From the IMG/VR virus record IMGVR_UViG_3300022602_000325, positions 1-28,141 of that record: a DNA stretch of 28,141 bases. One strand, 5' to 3'. Position numbers and translations under genes: made by a program. The DNA is from a virus. This document shows, in pieces, positions 1-8,847 of the stretch. The notes beneath the pieces were generated by a model that saw nothing but the letters and a program-made list of their open reading frames with translations, had not been told where the DNA came from and ran no database searches. The first letter of the stretch is position 1. Each line of letters begins with the position of its first letter.

Positions 1-7
1 TTTATAA

Positions 8-27
8 CCGTGTGTTATCGGACACGG
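8..27 (+). terminator. weak hairpin upstream of the primase promoter
   Basis: CCGTGT (8-13) pairs with ACACGG (22-27) across an 8-base loop. No T-run follows on the plus strand, so it may be a weak terminator or processing site for a gene outside the window. Bases 28-86 are AT-rich and show no gene. Confidence 0.25.
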
Positions 28-86
28 AAATTACCCAAAATTACAACTATTTCAAAACTAGATATAGTATAGGTTAAACTACACTT

Positions 87-124
87 TGTTATAATTTGAC
101 TTTGATCACACGAGTCTATATAAT
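87..124 (+). promoter_or_regulatory. tandem sigma70-type promoters for the primase operon
   Basis: Two host-type promoters are stacked. The first is an extended -10, TG-T-TATAAT, at 87-95, with no good -35. The second is TTGACT (96-101), a 17-base spacer and TATAAT (119-124). The second would start RNA near base 131, which is the A of the primase ATG. No late-type element is present, which fits early expression of replication genes. Confidence 0.7.
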
Positions 125-130
125 AGTAGG

Positions 131-1147
131 ATGCTCACAGCCGTACAAGACGCAGTAAATCTATTACTTCCAGCCAAACGCAAAACAAACTCCACTAGTG
201 GTTGGATCAGTTTCAATGCGCCCTGCTGCGGCGATCGTCGTGGACGTGGCGGCATTATTGCAAATGGTAACGGGTCAGTCAGCTATCACTGTTTCAACTG
301 CAACTTCAAGGCCAACTACACTCCGGGTCGTCACCTAAACTACAAGTTTCGAAAACTGCTGGGCTATCTGGGTGCTGATGACAACACCATCAAACGCCTG
401 GTGATTGAAGCAGTACGTGTCAAAGACTTGGTTGCGCCCGAAGAACTGGAAAAAGCAGTCAAGGAAGAAGTACACTTTGCACCAAGGCCCTTGCCCGACA
501 GTGTGGTCAGTTTCAGCGAGTGGCGCACATTTTTGCGATTGCAAAACGAAGATGATCCCATACATCCACAGTTTCAGGCAGCAGCTACATACGTGTTGGA
601 TCGCAAGATTGATGTTGATCGTTATGAATTTTATACAACTGATAGTGAAGCCTACAATCTACACAAACGTATTATCATTCCGTTTTACTGGAAGGGAGAA
701 TTAATTGGGTATACTGCCAGAGGGCTGGACGACAACGTCAAGCCAAAATATCACAGCCAATATGCCACTGACTTTGTGTTTAATGTGGATCTACAAACAG
801 TTGAAAAGAAATTCGTCATCGTCACAGAAGGACCGTTTGATGCGATGGCCATTGATGGTGTTGCTATACTGGGTAATGAGTGTAGTGAGAATCAAGCTGA
901 TATTATCGACAGTCTGGGGCGGGAAGTCATTGTCGTACCCGATAACGATAAAGCAGGAAAAAATTTGGTCAATCAAGCGTTGGAGTATGGCTGGAATGTT
1001 AGCTTTCCAATTTGGCACGAGACTTGTAAGGACATTAATCAGGCGGTGATGAAGTATGGTAAACTATTTGTACTAAAAGCCATAATAGAGGGCAAAGAGT
1101 CTAGCAGACTCAAGATTGAGTTGAGAAAGAAAAAGATGAATGATTGA
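131..1147 (+). CDS. 61: DNA primase, T4 gp61 / DnaG-like
   Basis: This primase makes RNA primers for lagging-strand synthesis and would work with the helicase encoded three genes downstream. A zinc-ribbon-like N terminus is visible, with Cys32/Cys33 and Cys54/Cys57 (CFNC). A TOPRIM domain follows, with the glutamate motif TEGPFDAM (Glu233) and the aspartate motif VPDNDKAG (Asp271, Asp273). At 338 residues it matches the short T4-type primases rather than bacterial DnaG (about 580). It lacks a separate C-terminal helicase-binding domain of DnaG type. The ATG lies 6 bases after a TATAAT box and has no spaced Shine-Dalgarno, so the mRNA may be leaderless. The stop overlaps the next start (1140). 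Confidence 0.93.
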   Translation: MLTAVQDAVNLLLPAKRKTNSTSGWISFNAPCCGDRRGRGGIIANGNGSVSYHCFNCNFKANYTPGRHLNYKFRKLLGYLGADDNTIKRLVIEAVRVKDLVAPEELEKAVKEEVHFAPRPLPDSVVSFSEWRTFLRLQNEDDPIHPQFQAAATYVLDRKIDVDRYEFYTTDSEAYNLHKRIIIPFYWKGELIGYTARGLDDNVKPKYHSQYATDFVFNVDLQTVEKKFVIVTEGPFDAMAIDGVAILGNECSENQADIIDSLGREVIVVPDNDKAGKNLVNQALEYGWNVSFPIWHETCKDINQAVMKYGKLFVLKAIIEGKESSRLKIELRKKKMND

Positions 1148-1700
1148 AGCAGTCAACAAACAGCTGGAGTACAGAAATACAACATTGACCAGCTATGGGT
1201 ACGACACTTCAAACAACATCGAATACCGATTCAACGCACAGGGATTTAGAAACGACTACGATTTTGACGCTGATCCTCAGATAATATTTGCTGGCGGCAG
1301 TCTGAGTTTTGGCATAGGTGTTGCTGAATCTGATAGATATAGTAGCATATTATCCTCGGATTTGGGATTGCACAAATGGGATATCAGCTATGCAGGCGAG
1401 TATTATGAAAACGCAACCATCTATCAAACACTGCTACAACTTACGAAATATAATCAAGTCCCCTTAATCATACAGTGGGTAAGTCAGAACAGAAACACTA
1501 AAAATAAAACCGCAGACTATATCAAAAACATAGATGCATTATTCCCCAATGCAGTGCATATAATGTATGATGGCACTGCGGTAGACGAGGGCGAATTCTT
1601 GATTACAAACCCAGTCTGGCTAGACAGTGTTGCAGACAATTCGCATCCCGGAGCAAAGACACATTGGGGTCTGGCTAAATTTTTAAGAACGCACATATGA
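1140..1700 (+). CDS. SGNH/GDSL-hydrolase-like protein
   Basis: This 186-residue protein has the outline of an SGNH hydrolase. A strand ends in AGGSLSFGIGV, with Ser54 as the block I nucleophile candidate. A C-terminal DNSHPG supplies the Asp166-x-x-His169 pair typical of block V. Such enzymes remove acyl or acetyl groups from glycans and lipids, so a role in modifying a surface polysaccharide is possible, but no substrate is evident. It overlaps the primase by 8 bases and the next gene by 4, so translation is probably coupled. It is a passenger in a replication operon. Family call is moderate; function is inferred. Confidence 0.7.
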   Translation: MIEAVNKQLEYRNTTLTSYGYDTSNNIEYRFNAQGFRNDYDFDADPQIIFAGGSLSFGIGVAESDRYSSILSSDLGLHKWDISYAGEYYENATIYQTLLQLTKYNQVPLIIQWVSQNRNTKNKTADYIKNIDALFPNAVHIMYDGTAVDEGEFLITNPVWLDSVADNSHPGAKTHWGLAKFLRTHI

Positions 1701-2365
1701 ATTTGCCTGATCCAAAAATTTGTATAGTATTCAATTCTGGGTCTTGCGGTGACTTCTTGGCAGCACTGATATCACAACAACTTGATGCCACTGATATAAC
1801 AATCAACACCATAACAGGTGCTGCCGAAAATATAGCAGCGCAAGAATTTAAAGAGGCTGCTAAGGAATACTATAAATCTAAGTTTAACCCTGACAAATTT
1901 AACAATGTCGCCAATACCACAGTTGTAAATACTCACTATTGTGGTACTGAACTTATGAACCTTTTTCCAAACTGTAAGTTCTACTACATCGATGATTCAG
2001 AATTTATAGACGAGTCTGTGCAGGTCTATATTAAAAAACGTGTGACGACCAAATACGATTCACTACTAGATTGGTTTCACAACTTCCCAAATGTATTCAC
2101 TCACATAACATCACGTATAAAGAACATAGACGAAGAAAAGATTTTGCAATTTATGCGACGAGATTGGCACAGAAACGTCACAGTATGGAAACAATTGGGC
2201 ATCCCTGCAATTGCATTACGTGACGTTGTTGGTGAAAAAAGTTGTAAACAAATAGTCAAAAATATTATACAATCAGAAGTTGATGAATTTATGTTTACAG
2301 CATCGTTTACAAATTGGGCTGAGAAAAATAAAGAATTAATAGAACAAATATCGGAACATAAATGA
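1697..2365 (+). CDS. unknown protein, possibly sulfotransferase-fold
   Basis: No confident family. The N terminus ICIVFNSGSCGDFLAALI is a strand, a glycine/serine-rich loop and a helix. NTHYCG and a strand, KFYYID, follow near residue 110, and the C-terminal half is helical and charged (FMRRDWHRN). The order resembles PAPS-dependent sulfotransferase-like proteins seen in marine phages, but the loop is not a clean 5'-PSB motif, so this is only a suggestion. It is more AT-rich than the replication genes around it, consistent with an inserted accessory gene. It overlaps both neighbours by 4 bases (ATGA type), so expression should follow the primase-helicase operon. Confidence 0.6.
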   Translation: MNLPDPKICIVFNSGSCGDFLAALISQQLDATDITINTITGAAENIAAQEFKEAAKEYYKSKFNPDKFNNVANTTVVNTHYCGTELMNLFPNCKFYYIDDSEFIDESVQVYIKKRVTTKYDSLLDWFHNFPNVFTHITSRIKNIDEEKILQFMRRDWHRNVTVWKQLGIPAIALRDVVGEKSCKQIVKNIIQSEVDEFMFTASFTNWAEKNKELIEQISEHK

Positions 2366-3801
2366 AAGAATACAGCACAGATTTACAAAAACTATTTTTA
2401 GAAATGATGATCAGTGACGCACAGAACTTTGTGCGTGTGCAGAACATCTACAACAGCGAAAACTTTGATCGTAGTCTGAGAGAGACTGCCAAGTTTGTCA
2501 ACGAATACAGCGACAAATATAAAACACTGCCCAGTACAGAACAAATTCGGGCAACTACGGGTGTTGAATTAAAATTCGACTCCAATATGAGTGAGCACAA
2601 TGATTGGTTTATCTCAGAGTTTGAACAATTCACAAAGCGACAAGAACTAGAAAGAGCCATTCTCAAGTCAGCAGACTTGTTAGAGAAGGGTGATTTCGAT
2701 CCAGTAGAGAAACTAATCAAAGATGCGGTACAGATATCACTTACTAAAGACTTGGGTACGGATTACTTTGCTGATCCTGCGGCTCGTATTACAAAATATT
2801 TCAGTTCGGGTGGACAGCAAAGCACAGGTTGGCCGCAACTAGACAGATTGTTGTACGGCGGATTCTCACGAGGCGAACTCAACATCTTTGCTGGTGGCTC
2901 AGGCTCTGGTAAATCTCTGGTTATGATGAACATTGCTCTGAACTGGCTATCACAGGGTCTGAGTGGCGTGTATATCTCGCTGGAATTGAGTGAAGAATTG
3001 GTTGCGTTGCGTAGTGATGCTATGTTGACCAGCACTGGCACAAAAGAGATTCGCAAAGACGTTGATGGCACAAGTCTGAAAATTGCTATGGCTGGTAAGA
3101 AATGTGGAGACTATCGCATCAAAGCACTACCAGCACAATCAAACATCAACGACATTCGTGCATTCTTAAAAGAATATCAGATTCAGACTGGCAAGAAGGT
3201 TGACTTTATGATGGTTGACTATTTGGACTTGTTGATGCCAATCTCAGCTAAAGTCAGCCCCAACGATTTGTTTGTCAAAGACAAATACGTATCAGAAGAA
3301 CTGCGTAATCTGAGTAAAGAATTGGGTGTGCTGTTTGTCACAGCGTCACAGTTGAATCGTAGTGCTGTGGATGAACAAGAGTTTACTCACGCACACATCT
3401 CGGGTGGTATTAGTAAAATCAACACAGCAGATAACGTGTTTGGTATCTTGACTAGCAGAGCTATGAAAGAGCGTGGACGTTATCAGATTCAGTGTTTGAA
3501 ATCACGTAGTAGTACTGGTGTGGATCAAAAGATTGACCTTGAGTTCAACGTTGAAACAATGCGTATCACAGACCCAGGACTTGAAACTGCACACACCGGC
3601 GGACCACCCAATGTGAATGCTATTATGAGCAAGATCAAAAATGTGGGTGCGGCAACTGCAAATACAGACGAAGATCAGCCAGCTAAATTTGAACGAGCAA
3701 CAGGTACACCTGCTTGGGAAAAGCCAGCACAAAACGTTACTGGAACTAGTCAGAGTGCAAAACTAAAAAGTATGATTGCTGGGTTCAAGAAGTCAGAATG
3801 A
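2362..3801 (+). CDS. 41: replicative DNA helicase, T4 gp41 / DnaB-like
   Basis: A hexameric 5'-3' helicase that would unwind the fork ahead of the phage polymerase and recruit the primase encoded upstream. The N-terminal 150 residues are helical, as in DnaB-type N domains. The RecA-like motor follows, with Walker A GGSGSGKS (Lys184), Walker B DFMMVDYLDLL (Asp286) and a later SQLNRS segment like the H3 motif. The tail after about residue 415 is low in complexity and rich in Ala, Asn and Thr. The 479-residue length matches T4 gp41 (475). The ATG overlaps the previous stop, and the end overlaps the radical SAM gene by 4 bases. Confidence 0.93.
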   Translation: MKEYSTDLQKLFLEMMISDAQNFVRVQNIYNSENFDRSLRETAKFVNEYSDKYKTLPSTEQIRATTGVELKFDSNMSEHNDWFISEFEQFTKRQELERAILKSADLLEKGDFDPVEKLIKDAVQISLTKDLGTDYFADPAARITKYFSSGGQQSTGWPQLDRLLYGGFSRGELNIFAGGSGSGKSLVMMNIALNWLSQGLSGVYISLELSEELVALRSDAMLTSTGTKEIRKDVDGTSLKIAMAGKKCGDYRIKALPAQSNINDIRAFLKEYQIQTGKKVDFMMVDYLDLLMPISAKVSPNDLFVKDKYVSEELRNLSKELGVLFVTASQLNRSAVDEQEFTHAHISGGISKINTADNVFGILTSRAMKERGRYQIQCLKSRSSTGVDQKIDLEFNVETMRITDPGLETAHTGGPPNVNAIMSKIKNVGAATANTDEDQPAKFERATGTPAWEKPAQNVTGTSQSAKLKSMIAGFKKSE

Positions 3802-4751
3802 CCTGCATTGACGCATTCAAGAATATCAATATAGCAGTATTTAATGGGCAGCTTCAAATAGGCCCATGCTGCTTAACGCCCACAGAGAAGGTCGATAAAA
3901 TTGACTTCTATGACTCTGCGTATCTCAACAGAATCAGGCGCAGTTGGGCTAAGTCGCAAATCCCCAATGAATGTCAGGGCTGTGAGACCAGAAGACTGGG
4001 TTCTAATCAATGGTATGCAGCACACGGCCTTGATAATACTGATGTTGAACTAGTCAGATTGGACTATTGGGTCGGTGATATTTGTAATCTTAGATGTGTG
4101 ATATGTGGCCCTCACAGTAGCAGCAGTTGGAAATCTGAGTTGGGCATCACTGAACAAAAACAGGTTGTAAACAAGTACTGGCAAACACTGGATCTAACAA
4201 AACTAAAATTTGTTCACTTCAACGGTGGCGAACCCTTGTTGAGCAAAGAGCACGTAGAATTTTTAAAAGATATTCCCAACAAAGCACAGGTTCAAATCAA
4301 CTACAATACCAATGGCACTGTAAGACCAAATCAGGCATTGATAGATTTGTGGTCTGAATTTGAGTTAGTCTTGTTGGATTTCAGCATAGACGATATTGAT
4401 ACACGCTATGAATATCAGCGTTATCCAGCATCTTGGCCAGAAGTCAAAGAAAATCTACAGTGGTTCCGAGATACAATGCCAGTGAACTGTATGTTTGCCA
4501 TCAACACTACAGTGAGTATTTTGAATCAAGACACTATTCAGGAACTAGATTCTTGGGTAAAAGAAAATTTCTCTGAAAATCGTTTAGGTGATAAAATTGA
4601 GCACAGAAAACAGATGGCAAATGGCATACTGAGTCCAGATAGACCCACTGGAAACTTTGTAAAATACTTGGATCAGTGTGATAATAGGCGTGGCACAGAT
4701 TGGCGACGAGTCTTTCCTAGTCTCTCACAGAAATTTATAAATATACGATAG
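3798..4751 (+). CDS. radical SAM protein with N-terminal twitch domain
   Basis: The motif CNLRCVIC (Cys96, Cys100, Cys103) is the CxxxCxxC signature that binds the 4Fe-4S cluster used to cleave S-adenosylmethionine. Upstream, a Cys-rich segment has CC near residue 25 and CQGC near residue 55. This matches the arrangement called the twitch-domain radical SAM family, which may hold an auxiliary cluster. After the motif, HFNGGEPLLS resembles the GGEPLL segment of the SAM-binding barrel. Substrate is unknown. The protein needs Fe-S clusters, which makes the phage IscA and IscU genes about 9 kb away relevant. It is the last gene of the replication operon, and a late promoter lies over its final codons. 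Confidence 0.88.
   Translation: MTCIDAFKNINIAVFNGQLQIGPCCLTPTEKVDKIDFYDSAYLNRIRRSWAKSQIPNECQGCETRRLGSNQWYAAHGLDNTDVELVRLDYWVGDICNLRCVICGPHSSSSWKSELGITEQKQVVNKYWQTLDLTKLKFVHFNGGEPLLSKEHVEFLKDIPNKAQVQINYNTNGTVRPNQALIDLWSEFELVLLDFSIDDIDTRYEYQRYPASWPEVKENLQWFRDTMPVNCMFAINTTVSILNQDTIQELDSWVKENFSENRLGDKIEHRKQMANGILSPDRPTGNFVKYLDQCDNRRGTDWRRVFPSLSQKFINIR
4736..4743 (+). promoter_or_regulatory. T4-type late promoter TATAAATA
   Basis: This is an exact match to the T4 late promoter element, and it overlaps the last codons of the radical SAM gene. Predicted RNA starts near 4749. It marks the switch from replication genes to the late operon 4753-9941. Confidence 0.7.
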
Positions 4752-4752
4752 A

Positions 4753-5040
4753 TTGGAGCAAATCTTGCAGAAGCAGACTCGCAGCATTTTAGACGAATTG
4801 GCCAATATCGGAGCGGATCGTGACCGCAGCCGAATCATTGAAACCAGAGCCAGTAACGTCATTGCAAGCGCAATCAATCTCATGGGCTATATCCGTGAGA
4901 ACTACGATGCTACTACTGCCGACGAACTGGAACGCAGATTACTAAACAGTATTCGCACACAAGACCCCAGTAAGTTTACTCGCAAAGTAAGAGGGCTCCA
5001 AGAAAACAAAGAGAGCCCAAATGAAAATAACAGACCTTAA
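4753..5040 (+). CDS. small helical protein, unknown
   Basis: Not recognised. The reading frame opens with TTG one base after the radical SAM stop and encodes 95 charged, largely helical residues with no Cys. No ATG lies near the start, so TTG is the likely initiator, perhaps coupled to upstream translation. The frame is open throughout and ends 20 bases inside the next gene, which supports a real gene. Residues 1-80 look like two or three amphipathic helices, and the tail is polar. The late promoter just upstream and the virion-like genes downstream suggest late expression. Confidence 0.65.
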   Translation: MEQILQKQTRSILDELANIGADRDRSRIIETRASNVIASAINLMGYIRENYDATTADELERRLLNSIRTQDPSKFTRKVRGLQENKESPNENNRP

Positions 5041-8000
5041 CGTCCCCGTCAGTTTTAAACTAGTAGAATCTCGTAGATATCTTTACGAGGGTCTAGATAG
5101 ATCCGCTACACAAAGCGCAATGCTTTGGGAAAGTGCTGGTAATCGTTTAGTAGAATACGCACTAACTCCAGATCAGATCAACAAGATTTTCCAAGATGCC
5201 GAAGCTGGTATGGCTGGGCAAGGTGCAAACCGCACAATGCTGGGCAAGGGTGTTGATGTTGCCAAGACAGGTGTTGAAGCAGCAAAAGAAGTTAACAAGG
5301 CTTGGGAAGACTTAAAGACAAAAATTTCTAACTCGGGTCCAGTTAAGGGATTCGATCAAAAAGTCAGCGATGTATTGAGCAAGATCGGTGTCGGTGCAAA
5401 AGATCCGCAGTTTCAGGGTTTGGTCAGTAACTGGGTACAAAAATATCGTGACTTTGCTACACAACATCCAATCATTCAAGGTGCTGTGTATGCTACCTTG
5501 ATCGCTGTGGCTGGTTTAAGCGGTGCTGGTGTTGCTGGCGCAGCAGGTTTGGGCTTGTTAAAGATGGCAGACAAACTATTGCAAGGTGAGCGTTTCAGTA
5601 GCGCAGCTTATTCTGGCGCTAAGACTGGTGCTTTGGCCTATGGTGCCGGTCAAGCTAAACAAGCATATAGTGCTCACCAAGCGGCAGCGAATGCAGCGAA
5701 CGGACAAGGTCTTCCTGCACACCCAAGCGCAGCCAGTGACTACAACGGAACTGCAACAGGCCCAGATGGTAGCAATGTTACAAATCCAATAGGTCCTGAT
5801 AATGTCACTGCTCCGGTGGGTGCTGGCGGTGATCTCGGTGGCGGTAACTATACAATAATGAAGGGCGATACAATGGGAAGTATCGCACAGGCACAGGGTA
5901 TTCCTGACGCAGACTTGCAAGGTCTAAATCCACAGATTGATTTCTCTAAACCATTGCAACCAGGTATGAATATTAACTTGCCTGGTGCAGGTGATAACGC
6001 AGGTAGCGTGTGGCAAGGATATCAAGGTGGTAACTATGGTGATGCAGCAAGTGCTGCTCACAAAGCAGCCGGACACGCAGCAAACGCAGCCACACAACAA
6101 GCAGATACAGCAACACAGGCAGCTGGTACCGCTACAAACGCAGCCACACAACAAGCAGATACAGCAACACAGGCAGCTGGTACCGCTACAAACGCAGCCA
6201 CACAACAAGCAGATACAGCAACACAGGCAGCTGGTGGAATTCACAATCAAGCAGACTTGGACAATTATGTTCAAAAGAGTATTGACGCTGGTACTACACC
6301 TACTGGTCCTGACCTTAGCGGCTTCACCGAAGTAACTCCACAGGGTGGCGATGTTACTACACAACTTAAAAACTTAGTTGCCAAAGGTTACCATGTTGCA
6401 CAAAGTCAACAGTATCCTGATCATATTGAGATTACTGATGCAAGTGGCAAAGTTGTACAACAGTTTAACCCAGGCAACAGATTCTTGGCAAATCGTTTGA
6501 GTGCGGCAGCGAATGGTATCAACTTGCGTGAATCGTTTATTGATACTCGTCAAACAGCAAGAAAATGGATGTTGCGTGAGAGTCTAGGTCGTCCACGCGG
6601 TGGTGTTGTTCTTACAGAAATGGCCATTGCAAATATACTGTATGAAGCAGGCGAAGCAGTTGATACTGGTGCTGCCCCAGCAGCAGAGCCAAAGAAACCT
6701 GGCGCTCTTAAACGTATTAGTAACTGGTTCAAACAAAAAGGCAGCAATCTTACAAACAAAGTCACAGCAGACAAGTTGAAACAAACTTGGATCAAACAGC
6801 AGATGCCTGATGACAGTGAAGAAATTGCTAAAATCTTATCAGACGCTGGTGTTGGTAAAGCCATCATCAGTAACATCTTTAAGGGTATGGGCGTTCCAAC
6901 AGCAGGTGCTGCACAGGCTCAAGCAGGTGGTCAACAACCACAAGCACAAGGTCAGGCGCAAAATCAAGGACAAGCACAACCCCAAGCACAAGGTCAACCA
7001 GGTGGTAATACTGGGACTCGAGGACAAGCACAACCCCAAGCTCAGGCAGCTGGCGCAGAAGAACCACAACAACAAGGTTTGGGTTCTAAGATCAAACAGG
7101 CCGCTGGTAACTTTGTCAGCGATACTGGAAAAGGTCTTGGTATGATCGGTGACGTGGCACGAGGTGCTGCTGGTGCAGTAGAACGAGGCAAATACGGACT
7201 TGCTGGTGCATCAGATACATCATATCTGCAAAAATCACAGACAGATAAAGCCAGAGGTCCCGAAACAGTTAATCCAAATGTGCATACAATGTATGACAAA
7301 GCCGGCAAGCCATACACATACACCAAGAAGGGTGGCAAATGGGTGGATGCTCAGGGTGGTGAAGTGCCTCCAGCATTTGCCGCAAGCATTGAAGCACAGA
7401 TTGCACAAAAACAAAAAGATGCTTTGAACAAACAAAAAGCTGGTCCAGGTGTTGATGCAAATGCTATGGCAGCTAAACAAGCTGCTGGTGCAAAAGCTGC
7501 TGCTGGTTCAATGAAGGCATCTGATGGCACTGCTACAAAAACACAGGCTACACAAGGCGGAGTAACCGCAGCAAACAGAATTAACAACACGACTCCTGGT
7601 CAGTATACTGCACACGGTGCTGGTACTACTGGTCCACAAACTTACAACAAAGGCATTCAGGCGTTCCCTAATAACGATACTACAAAAGCAGCACAGCCAA
7701 TGGCAACTGCTAACAATGCTAATGCTACAGCAGAACCAAAAGAGCCAACATTGAATCCTGAACCGCAAGCACAGGCAAAACCAGCAGCTACTAGTTTTGC
7801 TGGTAATCAGAATGCTGGTTACGGTAAAGCAACATACAATGTACCAACAGGTGCAGCTGTTCCAACTGCAAAAGCTCCAGCAGCAACTCCGACAAAAACA
7901 GCAGCAACTCCGACAGCAAGTGCTCAGGCAGATGCAGGGAAACCTGGGTTCTTACAAAGCAAGATTAAAGGTCGTCAACCAGCAGTCACTGCCGAAGGTA

Positions 8001-8044
8001 GAAACTTTGCTGGCATCTTGTGGAAACAAATGAAGGGTCTATGA
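5021..8044 (+). CDS. large LysM-domain virion protein, possibly protease-processed
   Basis: This 1007-residue Ala/Gln/Gly-rich protein is probably a virion component. The first 45 residues hold three sites matching the T4 prohead protease rule (LxE before S/G): LVE16-S, LYE23-G and LWE37-S. A hydrophobic Gly/Ala helix pair covers about 149-187. A LysM peptidoglycan-binding domain spans about 277-321 (YTIMKGDTMGSIAQ to INLPG). Three 18-residue repeats cover 355-408. A second cluster of cleavage-like sites lies at 502-543 (LRE504-S, LRE520-S, LYE542-A). The rest is low-complexity, with a PQAQGQ tract near 640-680. It overlaps neighbours at both ends. A head-internal, ejected protein is inferred; a tail component is possible. 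Confidence 0.85.
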   Translation: MKITDLNVPVSFKLVESRRYLYEGLDRSATQSAMLWESAGNRLVEYALTPDQINKIFQDAEAGMAGQGANRTMLGKGVDVAKTGVEAAKEVNKAWEDLKTKISNSGPVKGFDQKVSDVLSKIGVGAKDPQFQGLVSNWVQKYRDFATQHPIIQGAVYATLIAVAGLSGAGVAGAAGLGLLKMADKLLQGERFSSAAYSGAKTGALAYGAGQAKQAYSAHQAAANAANGQGLPAHPSAASDYNGTATGPDGSNVTNPIGPDNVTAPVGAGGDLGGGNYTIMKGDTMGSIAQAQGIPDADLQGLNPQIDFSKPLQPGMNINLPGAGDNAGSVWQGYQGGNYGDAASAAHKAAGHAANAATQQADTATQAAGTATNAATQQADTATQAAGTATNAATQQADTATQAAGGIHNQADLDNYVQKSIDAGTTPTGPDLSGFTEVTPQGGDVTTQLKNLVAKGYHVAQSQQYPDHIEITDASGKVVQQFNPGNRFLANRLSAAANGINLRESFIDTRQTARKWMLRESLGRPRGGVVLTEMAIANILYEAGEAVDTGAAPAAEPKKPGALKRISNWFKQKGSNLTNKVTADKLKQTWIKQQMPDDSEEIAKILSDAGVGKAIISNIFKGMGVPTAGAAQAQAGGQQPQAQGQAQNQGQAQPQAQGQPGGNTGTRGQAQPQAQAAGAEEPQQQGLGSKIKQAAGNFVSDTGKGLGMIGDVARGAAGAVERGKYGLAGASDTSYLQKSQTDKARGPETVNPNVHTMYDKAGKPYTYTKKGGKWVDAQGGEVPPAFAASIEAQIAQKQKDALNKQKAGPGVDANAMAAKQAAGAKAAAGSMKASDGTATKTQATQGGVTAANRINNTTPGQYTAHGAGTTGPQTYNKGIQAFPNNDTTKAAQPMATANNANATAEPKEPTLNPEPQAQAKPAATSFAGNQNAGYGKATYNVPTGAAVPTAKAPAATPTKTAATPTASAQADAGKPGFLQSKIKGRQPAVTAEGRNFAGILWKQMKGL
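6083..6235 (+). repeat. 54-bp tandem repeat, three copies
   Basis: Units begin at 6083, 6137 and 6191, and the third is cut short near 6235. The copies are nearly identical in DNA and keep the frame, giving an 18-residue unit beginning NAATQQADTATQ. The near-identity at silent positions suggests recent duplication. Confidence 0.92.
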
Positions 8045-8847
8045 TGTTTTTAGCAGAAGGCGGAAACGTATTCAAGAAAGCAGACAAGACTCCCGGTACT
8101 CAGCGTATTAACCGTGTAGATGTTTCAATCACAGTCAAGTGGCTAGAACAGGTCACTGGTCTAAGTCTGATGGACGCAATGGTTGGTAGTACTGGACAAC
8201 GAGATACCAGCGGCGACATTGATTTGGCACTAGACGGCAATCATATTACCAAAGCGGCTGTAATCGGCACATTGGTAAACTGGTGCAAGCAGAACGGTAT
8301 CCCAGACGATCAGATTATGAATCGCAAAGCAAAGGGTAAAAACCCATCTATGCTTGACGGTTGGATCGATCAGACTGGTATTGAAGTTCACTTCAAATGC
8401 CCAATCAACGGCGATATTAAAAACGGTCTAGTTCAAGTTGATTTTAACTTCTTGACACAAATGGCTTGGAGCAAGTTTATGCTTGCAGCAATGCCAGCAG
8501 ATAGTCAGTTCAAAGGCGTTGATCGTGCTGTGTTGTTTAACAGCATTGGTAAAACACAAGGGGTTAAAGTAGCAGTTAATTCTGGGGTTCACGACAGAGC
8601 AACTAACGAACTTGTTACTACAGACCCAGGCACATTTGCTCACATATTGCTTGGTCCACAGGGCACAATACAAGATTTGGCCAGTGTAGAAACTACTATT
8701 GCCGCACTGAGAAATGATCCACATCGTGATGCCAAACTGCACGATTTTGCAGAATACCTACAACGCAGTGGCAGACAAATGCCACAACTAGAAGCCAGCG
8801 CACACCCAAGCAACTGGTTTAAGTATATTAATCAGAGACTAAAATAA
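8041..8847 (+). CDS. Pol-beta-superfamily nucleotidyltransferase
   Basis: The segment VGSTGQRDTSGDIDLAL has the nucleotidyltransferase signature: Gly49-Ser50 followed by the metal-binding pair Asp59-x-Asp61. A third carboxylate is probably Asp134 in VQVDFNFL. These enzymes transfer a nucleotide from an NTP to nucleic acid, protein or small molecules; the substrate here is unknown. The protein is 268 residues from the ATG at 8041, which overlaps the previous stop (ATGA). An upstream GTG at 8020 is less likely. The N terminus MMFLAEGG contains LAE-G, a prohead-protease-like site, but only six residues in. The next gene starts in its stop (TAATG), so the two enzymes are probably made together. 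Confidence 0.85.
   Translation: MMFLAEGGNVFKKADKTPGTQRINRVDVSITVKWLEQVTGLSLMDAMVGSTGQRDTSGDIDLALDGNHITKAAVIGTLVNWCKQNGIPDDQIMNRKAKGKNPSMLDGWIDQTGIEVHFKCPINGDIKNGLVQVDFNFLTQMAWSKFMLAAMPADSQFKGVDRAVLFNSIGKTQGVKVAVNSGVHDRATNELVTTDPGTFAHILLGPQGTIQDLASVETTIAALRNDPHRDAKLHDFAEYLQRSGRQMPQLEASAHPSNWFKYINQRLK

Noticed and set aside
4753-5040. Precursor peptide for the radical SAM enzyme
   Set aside because: The product is 95 residues, helical, charged and without Cys or a leader/core pattern.
6083-6235. CRISPR array or iteron origin
   Set aside because: The three 54-bp copies are contiguous with no spacers and keep a coding frame.
5576-7768. Long antisense and alternative-frame ORFs across the LysM gene
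   Set aside because: They mirror the Ala/Gln/Thr-rich, repeat-bearing coding frame, lack ribosome sites and have unnatural Cys/Leu-rich products.
8020-8040. GTG start for the nucleotidyltransferase
   Set aside because: The ATG at 8041 overlaps the upstream stop in the ATGA manner used throughout, and no ribosome site supports the GTG.
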